DNA of 64,000 nucleotides from Rhynchonema sp. JSB1_4 (taxonomy: Eukaryota; Nematoda; Chromadorea; Monhysterida; Xyalidae), in NCBI GenBank assembly GCA_030248065.1, contig JASAMV010004377.1:34345-98344 (forward strand), in the 5' to 3' direction. The notes beneath the pieces are model-generated. The model worked only from the letters and a program-made list of their open reading frames with translations. It was not told where the DNA came from and ran no database searches. The position numbers and the translations under genes are program-made. Positions within the stretch are counted from its first letter, which is position 1. Every line of letters starts with the position of its first letter. Positions 57,268 to 64,000 of the stretch are shown one piece after another.

Positions 57268-57324
57268 GGGGCGGCTCTATTCCGGGGGGGCTGTATTTAG
57301 GTTTTTACGGTATTTCCAGTGACC

Positions 57325-57500
57325 AACTGAAAAAAACCGTTTTTTCTGGAAAAAAACGAAAAAAACCGTTTTTTCCCGGAGCCGGAGTCCGGTAATTTTC
57401 GAAAATAAATTACGCGGAAAAATTACCGGTAATTTATTTTTCCGAGAAAGTGTGTTTTTGGTCTGAAAATGGCGAAAATTTTTCTTGAGGGTTCGAACCT
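57325..57500. repeat. AAAAAACCGTTTTTT / AATTACCGGTAATT repeat block
   Basis: Contains AAAAAACCGTTTTTT twice and ATTACCGGTAATTTATTTTT. The same two motifs recur at 55100-55230, and the first also at about 58420, 59300 and 59530. Boundaries are unclear. Confidence 0.5.
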
Positions 57501-57555
57501 ACGTTACGTTTTAAAACGTCCTGAAACAGCTGAAACTGAAAGCGACCCTTTTTCG

Positions 57556-57743
57556 GGGAACGTAATTCGTGGACCGGCCGACCGGCTGACCGGTACATTT
57601 AGCTACGGTAGCTATAGCACAGGCAGCATAGCTACCGTAACCCATATTTCCGATAGCATTCTCCGTCCGCTGGGACAGCTTGCAGATAACTTACCGTAGC
57701 TAAATGTACCGGTCAGCGGTCGGCCGGTCCACGAATTACGGCC
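57556..57743. mobile_element. 188-bp palindromic element with long inverted ends
   Basis: Inverted ends of about 50 bp (CGTAATTCGTGGACCGGCCG at the left, continuing through CTGACCGGTACATTTAGCTA). They lie between direct repeats CCCTTTTTCG (57546-57555, 57744-57753). The long ends and a duplication of about 9-10 bp suggest a MULE-type MITE. Confidence 0.65.
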
Positions 57744-58051
57744 CCCTTTTTCGTGCCTGAAGCACGCAGGCGGGGATTAACACACCATAAGCAAAAGTTG
57801 CTCAAGAATGGGTGTTTTTGACTTCGGAATTCCTCAAGTGATTTTACTACAATACCTGTTTTTTAACAAATTCTGGGAGGCGAGATAATTGTAAAACGCC
57901 AAAATTTCGATAGTTGCGCGTTCACTGGATAAAAATAGTTCTTTGCTTTCGCTCAAAGTTTTCTCGAAACCTGTCAACGTCACTGACTTCAGGATCAGAA
58001 CATTGTTGTCGTAAATACCAGGAAGAGAACTGAACTTGTCCGCACCTGAGG

Positions 58052-61015
58052 ATGTACACGCTCGTTTCGGGGTTTTGGCGATACTTATTCAAAAAGGACG
58101 AGTACTTCGTCTTGATTCTTGGACTTGATAACGCTGGGAAAACGGTACGCTGTATGTAATCGCTTTTGTGCTCGATTGTTTGATTGTCCGTATTTCACGC
58201 TGTCGAAAAAGTGTATGTATTGCAAGGATTTGCGTCATTTTAGACGTTTCTGGAAAGTACGAAGACAAAATTCAATCCCGATTACCACATGATGCAGCCG
58301 TCAAAAATCACGAGCACCGTCGGACTGAACAGTGAAGTTGCTTTTTTGCTTTCGTTCATTCTGATCGTGAAAACGTCAGCGATTTACAAGTAGATTTTAG
58401 ATTCCGATCTATGCTTTTTTGAAAAACGGTTTTTTTATTTTTTCGGAAATATTTCCGAAAAAAACGAAAAAGGAACCGATAAAGAACCGCAGTGTATAAG
58501 GATAGGGGAACACCAAATACCCTATTCTTAACGCACATGGGTCCATCAACTTTTGCGGGCAAGCGCCGTCCATGCCAATGGATTTGCCTTCAAAGGTAAT
58601 ACGGTTCATCGTGTCTCAATGTATTTTGGCACTCATTATTACCAAACTGATAAAAACGAGGCGCATTTACCATAGATATCGCGCTTTCGGTCAAAGTCGG
58701 TTTCAGTAAAACTTTTGTCCGCGCTTTGGAAAAAAATGCTCACTTTTGCAGAAAAAATACGGAAGTTTTCTGGCCGCTGAGGGCTTTTTGGTTTGTTTTT
58801 TTCACCTCAAAAATCCATCGCAAAAACCAAAAAAAACTTTCACGGATAAAAACGGTCCTGAGCGGCTGGCCACCGCGGAAAAAGATGCGCTACGGACTCA
58901 AAGATGGACGATCTAACAGATTGCTTTCGGATTTTATGTCACAGTATTCCACACCGTCCGGTATTGCACCGTTGTACATTGTTGTGGCTCTGTCTGCGTA
59001 CATTTAGTTTCTGATTGCATGTTGTCTGTCTGTCCGTGATTTCGTCCACCTTCTCACCCTTTCCTGTTCTGGTTTGTGTTTATTTTTCATTCCCTCATTC
59101 ATTTTCATATTTTCATTCATAACCTGCACACCCTGTCTTGTATTTATTTTCATGTCGGTAAACTCCACACCCGGTCTTTTAATTATGCTTCTTTCACTTA
59201 ATCTTCTTGTTTATGTATTATTGAGTTGGTGTCGACGCAATAAACTAACTAACGGATAAAAACCGTTTATTTCCATACGCTGGTTTATACTGGCAGACGC
59301 ACAAAACGGTTTTTTCCGAGCCTCGAGTACTTTTCCGTTTTTGATTTTACTTTTCCCCAAAAATTGCAACACAAAACCGATGAGTTTGTTGGTTCGGGTC
59401 AAATTCTGGTCGGATGTTCGGACCAAAATTTTTTTTTGAAACCCTACTTTTGTGTCATGTGCTCATATTTTGTGCCCAAGCACTTCACTTTTTTGACCGG
59501 ATCACCTTACGTACTGGAAAGGTTTTTGAAAAAAAAACGGTTTTTTTTCAACGAAAGATAAAGAACGGCACTTTACGCCAGTATACGCTGGTTTAGATTG
59601 ACCTGAACTTTTATTTTCAGTTGGCAAAATCGATGTCGACGGGTCTCGACTGAATTTTTGGGATCTTGGCGGTCAGGAGGAACTTCAAGCGCTCTGGGAC
59701 AAAGTATGCACACGTTGGCGGTGTGGTGACTTAATTACAACAAAAAACGTTCTTTCGAAAGTTGGCCTTCCGCGCTTTCAGTACTACCAAGAATGCCACG
59801 GTGTCATTTATGTGATCGATTCGAGTGATCAGGAACGACTACAAGAATCGTATCAGGCTTTCGGTTTGTAGTGATTTATTTCTTTCCCCATCGAAAGCAT
59901 CTCTCTTGTGGGGTTGGAGAGATGTCGGGTGTCCCTAGATGTCTTGTTGTTTATTACCCGACACTTGCACTTCAAAACATCAATCTTGCTGAGAGAAATT
60001 ATTTGAGTGAACTTTTCTTTTGACCAAATCTTCCAACAAGGTGTGGAAAGTTTTATTGTTGTGACCATTTTGTTCAAAAACCTTTGCCAAGAATTGCATC
60101 AATGAGGCAAATTTCGCTTTTTTGGTCCAAGAACATCAGGTATTTTTCGAACCGCCGGGTATCCGTGTTTTCTCAAATATCGGTTGTCGTGTCGGGTTCA
60201 TTCAGATGTCGACTGTCATGCAGTGTAGTGGCTGGGGGGGGGGGGGGGGCCCCCCCCCAGACCCCACCACCCCCCCCCGGGGGGGGGGGGGGGGGGGGCC
60301 CCCCCCCCCCCCACATTAAAATTCCCACCCAACCCCCCCACCCAACAAAAAACAAAACAAAAAAAAACCCACAAAACAAAAAACACCCCCCCCCCCCCCC
60401 CCCCCCCGCACGGGCACCACCCCCCAAACCCCCCCAACCACCCCCCACCCCCACCACCCCCCTGTCAGGTGCACCCCCATCTCTGAGTCTGCTGTCTGGG
60501 TCTATTTTGATAATAATAATGTTAGTTAGTTTTGTTTGTTGCTTAATAAACTAACATAATAATTTCGTCACCAACATTTCATATTTCAGACAAAATGCTC
60601 GATTCGGACCATTTGACTGGCGTACCGCTGTTGGTGGTTTGCAACAAACAGGATATTGAGGTATGATCATCGACCAATCTTCGCTTGGTGGTATTCAGTT
60701 GCATACTTCGATCACCAGTTCCAAAATGAATAATTGCAGAATTGTTTATCGGTGAGCGAAATCAAAACAGTCTTCCATGAAAGCGTGCACAAACTCGGCA
60801 AACGATCGTGCTCGGTCGTGCCTGCTTCGGCTTTAACTGGGTTGGTTAATTTTTCTCTTTTTTAACTTGTTTTCTCTTGGCGCATACTAGCATTGTGCAC
60901 TTATTCATCTGCATTCCTAATTTATTTCAGTAACAATGTGCAAGAAAGTATTTCCTGGCTAATATCGTCGTTGAAACGCAATTCGTGGCATCGGCCACCC
61001 ATCCACAATTCATGA
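58052..61015 (+). CDS. ARFRP1: ARF-related GTPase ARFRP1
   Basis: Seven exons (58052-58144, 58244-58331, 59621-59703, 59782-59863, 60590-60660, 60740-60840, 60931-61015) give 200 residues, against about 201 in mammals. Small GTPase of the trans-Golgi that recruits ARL1 and, through it, GRIP-domain golgins. It starts MYTLVSGFWRYLFKKDEYFV with no myristoylation glycine, as in ARFRP1/Arl3p, whose N-terminus is acetylated instead. P-loop GLDNAGKT, switch I threonine in TSTVGLN, switch II FWDLGGQEELQALWDKYY, CHGVIYVIDSSD, NKQD and PASALTG are all present. The C-terminal RPP motif (HRPPIHNS) matches the family. Introns 2 and 4 contain transposon remnants. Confidence 0.97.
59909..60485. mobile_element. 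H-family remnant (H2) with an inserted G/C-run element
   Basis: Begins TGGGGTTGGAGAGATGTC as H1 does and shares CACTTGCACTTCAAAACATCA and TTGCTGAGAGAA. At 60221 CAGTGTAGTGGCTGGGGG starts a second element, lost in long G and C runs up to about 60462. Its flanks CTGTCATG and CTGTCAGG match at 7 of 8. The right end of both is unclear and the G/C runs may be misassembled. Confidence 0.6.
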
Positions 61016-61716
61016 TTGGCATCACACATTCGGTATGTAAATGACTTTCTGTGGTGTTCGTACTGTGATTATCCTGTTGTTTATTGTTGTTTCTTGCTGT
61101 TTCATACTTGTTCATCGAGCATAATACCTGCGTTCATCCATAAAAGCAACAATCGAATTGCAAACAATTGCATTTATATTTTGTTCTGAAACTCGTCTAG
61201 TACGATGCCGCGAGATTATACCACTAATGTAGTGTAGATTTTAAGTGACAGGCACTGCAGAATGGTCGAATAACACGGGGTTGGGACAAACATAAGAACA
61301 AACAATCTTCGAGAACAATATAGTGTGAAAAATTATAAGAAGAACGGGTGAAAAGCAGGCGTACACGTTTGCAGATTCAAGATTGGTCTCTTTACGACCC
61401 ATACCTCGCGGACCGAGGTTCAGAACAGCGATGGCCAGTGCCCAAAACGTGGGTCTTGTATGGCATATGTATAAAACAGAATAGCTGGTTTCATACAATT
61501 CACGAATATTTATAGGGCGAACTTAAAAGTTCGTGATCGGTTCAGAGTCTTGTCTTGGTCAGGTGAATTTTTGCATTTGAGCAACCTTAAAGCTTGTCAA
61601 AGTTAGTGGCATAAGAAGATGTCCCCAAACTGCAAAAGTCACGTGACCGCCGCGGCAATCAAGACCAAGACACGTTTGATTTCGCGCACGTAAAAATTAT
61701 ACTGTCGCTTTTTTTG
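61016..61716. other. Convergent 3' region of ARFRP1 and the Nudix gene
   Basis: No gene recognised. Confidence 0.4.
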
Positions 61717-62310
61717 TCACGACGATGACTGTCCGTCGTCGACGTCGCTAACGCTGATGCTGCGGTCGATGGTCGACCAGGAACTGGCAGTGGTGGGCAC
61801 GGGACGGTTGGTTACAGTCGCCAGATAATGTTGTTGTGATGGCTTGAGCACGCACAACGCCTCGTCCACCGGCATCCAACGACGTTTGCGACCTGGAAAT
61901 TTTTTGGTCCGTTTTTACGTCTGGTGCGAAATCAGATTACAACATCATATCCTATGCGGGGTTGTTGCTGTCGGCACTCTCACCGTAATTTTGTTCGGCC
62001 CAGGTCGAGCGTTCTTCGGTGACACTGAGCACGAACACTTGCGTTTTGGCTTTGTGCGCGCTGTCCTGAAATTCGTTTATGAACTTGTATGCATATAGCA
62101 CAGTGTTAGTGAAACATCACAAGAAAAAATCGATATGGTCATGCCCGCACCAACCACGAACTCGCCGACATCGCGCACAATGTTCGTACACACACCCGCT
62201 TCTTCGAGCACCTCGCGTTGGACGGCCTTGTCTGATGTTTCACCCTCTTCCAGACCGCCGCCCGGAATCACCCATCTCGACTGAGACCGGGAGCTGGTTA
62301 CCAGTAGCAC
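61717..62310 (-). CDS. Diphosphoinositol-polyphosphate phosphohydrolase-type Nudix hydrolase (5' end missing)
   Basis: Three exons, 62310-62158, 62065-61984 and 61892-61717, give 137 codons to the stop. The Nudix box is complete: GGGLEEGETSDKAVQ followed by REVLEEAGV, giving the metal-binding glutamates. It opens VLLVTSSRSQSRWVIP as in NUDT3/NUDT4/Aps1. After the box come VGEF, the HKAKTQVFVLSVTEE strand and GRKRRWMPVDEALCVLK, also DIPP-like. DIPP enzymes remove the beta-phosphate from inositol pyrophosphates and hydrolyse diadenosine polyphosphates. The first exon (usually MxK..KRAACL) was not found upstream, so the 5' end is open. The tail is Ser/Asp-rich. Confidence 0.88.
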
Positions 62311-63238
62311 CTAGAATGCGAAGGCATTTATTTGGAGATATGTAATTAGGAAACATCAGGCAGAAATATGTGGGTTTTACGTAAACTGTGTGTGCGTGTG
62401 CAGCAGTTCAGACGTGCATCATCATGTGGACTTGTATCACGGCTTTCATAGCGATAAAGATAATGTTCATGAAGGGGCCATGAAGCTGGATGAAAGCTCA
62501 TGTGAGCATGCGTGCGTGTCTAGCTGCCGTTTTGGTGAAATGAACATTCCTATTCGAGCTGTACATTTGCGTGTTGGTATCATGTGTGCATGTATGTACA
62601 TATAGTGTTTCCTTTTTATGCAAGTCAAAGGAAACAAGCTACCCCACGTTATAACTCAACTCCAGTTTGGGGTCGAGATTTCAGAAATCAATGAAAGAGA
62701 TTAAGAATGTGTCCTTGTTAATCCAAGCACGACACTCAGCAGCAAACATGGTGAAATGTTTCATTGACATGCTGGCAGCACACACGCACAAAGCTCACAG
62801 CGAGCATGTGAAACATTGTTGTTGTCAGAATCCACAGGCAAACTTTGACACGTTTTTGCCAACCGCCTGATTGAATCGAAATTGTAATCTCGACCTCAAC
62901 TAGAAGTTCAGTTATAACACGGACCCGCGCATTTCCTTTGGACCAAGAAAAACAGGAAACACTTATACATGGCCATGATCGCCTGTTGGTGCGCAAGGAT
63001 GGTTCAACTGGAAAGAGCACGGTAACCCAATATCTCAAAATCTCGTCTAATCTGCCTTCACTCTCGAACACAGAAATTTCTTGTGATCCACTGCCCTAAC
63101 ACGCTCGCTGTTTACCGACCCAGGGCTTTCGTACTTTTCCGACTTACAGAACTCGCGGAGCAGAGGCTCATTCTTGCATTCTTCTGTTCCAAAAATCCGA
63201 CAAAATTATCCCACCCAACGCGGACCATCCATCCGATA
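62311..63238. other. Between two divergent genes; missing Nudix first exon expected here
   Basis: No exon could be assigned. Contains a GAAACATC motif at 62351. Confidence 0.35.
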
Positions 63239-63460
63239 ATGCCATACACGCTGGTGTGGGAGGAGATAAAGTCGCCGAGCGGCATGCGTGTGACGTGCGT
63301 GCAGACGAAGGACAAGCACATTTTCGAGCGTGTCAGCGTCGAACATCCCGAGTATTGTCTGTCAATGCCGCCGGCCAGTTTTCTTGACGCGTACTCGCGC
63401 GTCTACGACCGACTGCCACCCGTGCTACTGTTGAACATGCTCGAAAAGCACGGATATCAG
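63239..63460 (+). CDS. Probable GTP-cyclohydrolase-I feedback regulatory protein, first exon
   Basis: ATG at 63239 opens MPYTLVWEEIKSPSGMRV and the exon ends GYQ at a GTACCT donor (63461). GFRP/GCHFR proteins are about 84 residues, begin MPYLLISTQIRMExGPT, and have PPRIVLDKLEKRGYRV before a C-terminal TGVGQTLVWCLHKE. Here PPVLLLNMLEKHGYQ occupies the second position. The middle is diverged. GFRP forms pentamers that lock GTP cyclohydrolase in a BH4-inhibited or phenylalanine-stimulated state. The final exon with GVGQT was not found before the window ends, so the gene is partial. The family call rests on two short motifs and the length. Confidence 0.5.
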
Positions 63461-64000
63461 GTACCTATGCCGGGGGCAGGAACGGATTGTGGGCTAATAC
63501 CGTTGTTGTCAGCGCAACTGCCTGTTCCCTGAATGAGCGCGAAGAAATATGAATACAATGTTGCTATAACACACTTGGATAGCGCGACGGCGTGCGTTTG
63601 CGACAACAGCTGCGTGTTTGTACGAAACACTGTCATTTGCGTTGACAACATAAGTATAAGCCGGATTACGAATCTTTCCGACAAAAAATGCCGTACTCTA
63701 TGCTTTGATCAGCTGTTCACAATTTTAGATTGTCTCATCAAACCGATCCGATAACTGTTTCGCATGGACACTTCACAAGGACAACGCCTGACGCAAAGTG
63801 CACTGATCTTTGCTATTTCATAACATCATTTTTTTCGTTTTTGACTTGATTTGTTTTTTAACGTGTTAAGCTCTGCATCGTTTTTCAGCTATCTGCGATT
63901 ACTATTCATTTATAAATGGCAACACAGTGGCACAAAGGATAAAAAAATTTCATAATTCACCCAGCTTTCATGATATAAATCCACTGATCTGTTGCGTATA
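63461..64000. other. Intron or downstream sequence of the 63239 gene
   Basis: No second exon could be confirmed. A TTTTTCAG acceptor at about 63889 is followed by only eight sense codons. Confidence 0.3.

Larger units (their letters stand above)
55860..57310. mobile_element. N-family element (N4), host of L2 and K1
   Basis: Ends CCGTAAAAACCTAAATA and TATTTAGGTTTTTACGG, flanked by TA (55858-55859, 57311-57312). The interior has GGGGCTCTATTAATTCACTGA words. L2 sits 26 bp from its left end and K1 43 bp from its right end. Removing both leaves about 175 bp. Confidence 0.8.

Overview
This window is eukaryotic, and it reads as a nematode nuclear genome. The genes are intron-rich with GT-AG splicing. 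There is a (GCCTAA)n tract, which is the nematode telomere repeat TTAGGC, at 534-604. The conserved proteins include a worm-type tau-tubulin-kinase-like kinase and an UNC-11/AP180 clathrin adaptor. I cannot name the species.

Layout: 1-2,100 holds an element carrying telomeric repeats and two minus-strand exons with a Lon-protease-like motif. 2,400-3,620 is a triple transposon nest. 4,335-6,180 is a minus-strand low-complexity Q/P/T repeat protein. 6,400-12,900 is mostly non-coding with several short transposons. 12,963-14,861 (-) is the kinase. 15,456-22,600 is a 7-kb stack of nested short elements. Then come three same-strand RNA-biology genes: archease (22,767-24,154), the DDX18/Has1 helicase (24,559-29,929, with an opposite-strand membrane-protein gene inside one intron) and a SAC3/GANP mRNA-export protein (30,196-38,458). 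38,500-41,500 is transposon debris. unc-11/PICALM runs 41,575-51,118. A YccV/hemimethylated-DNA-binding-domain protein lies on the minus strand at 53,217-54,406. 54,750-57,750 is a second nested transposon block. It is followed by ARFRP1 (58,052-61,015), a DIPP-type Nudix hydrolase (61,717-62,310, -) and the first exon of a probable GTP-cyclohydrolase feedback regulator (63,239-63,460). Where I reconstructed full exon chains (kinase, archease, DDX18, SAC3, unc-11, YccV protein, ARFRP1) the coding lengths sum to whole codons.

The most unusual content is a superfamily of mostly 340-440 bp non-autonomous elements. They have hAT-like 8-bp target duplications and termini of the form CAGTGNWGTNG followed by a G-run. 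They share an AT-rich core, usually with a CGCGCG hairpin, but each family carries its own short 'word' repeated many times just inside both ends. At least a dozen words are present. Many end in the same (G)TACC, and the elements insert preferentially into each other's ends. I found 17 perfect 8-bp duplications by eye. A second global signal is the 8-mer GATGTTTC/GAAACATC, which is strongly over-represented and often sits in introns close to 3' splice sites.
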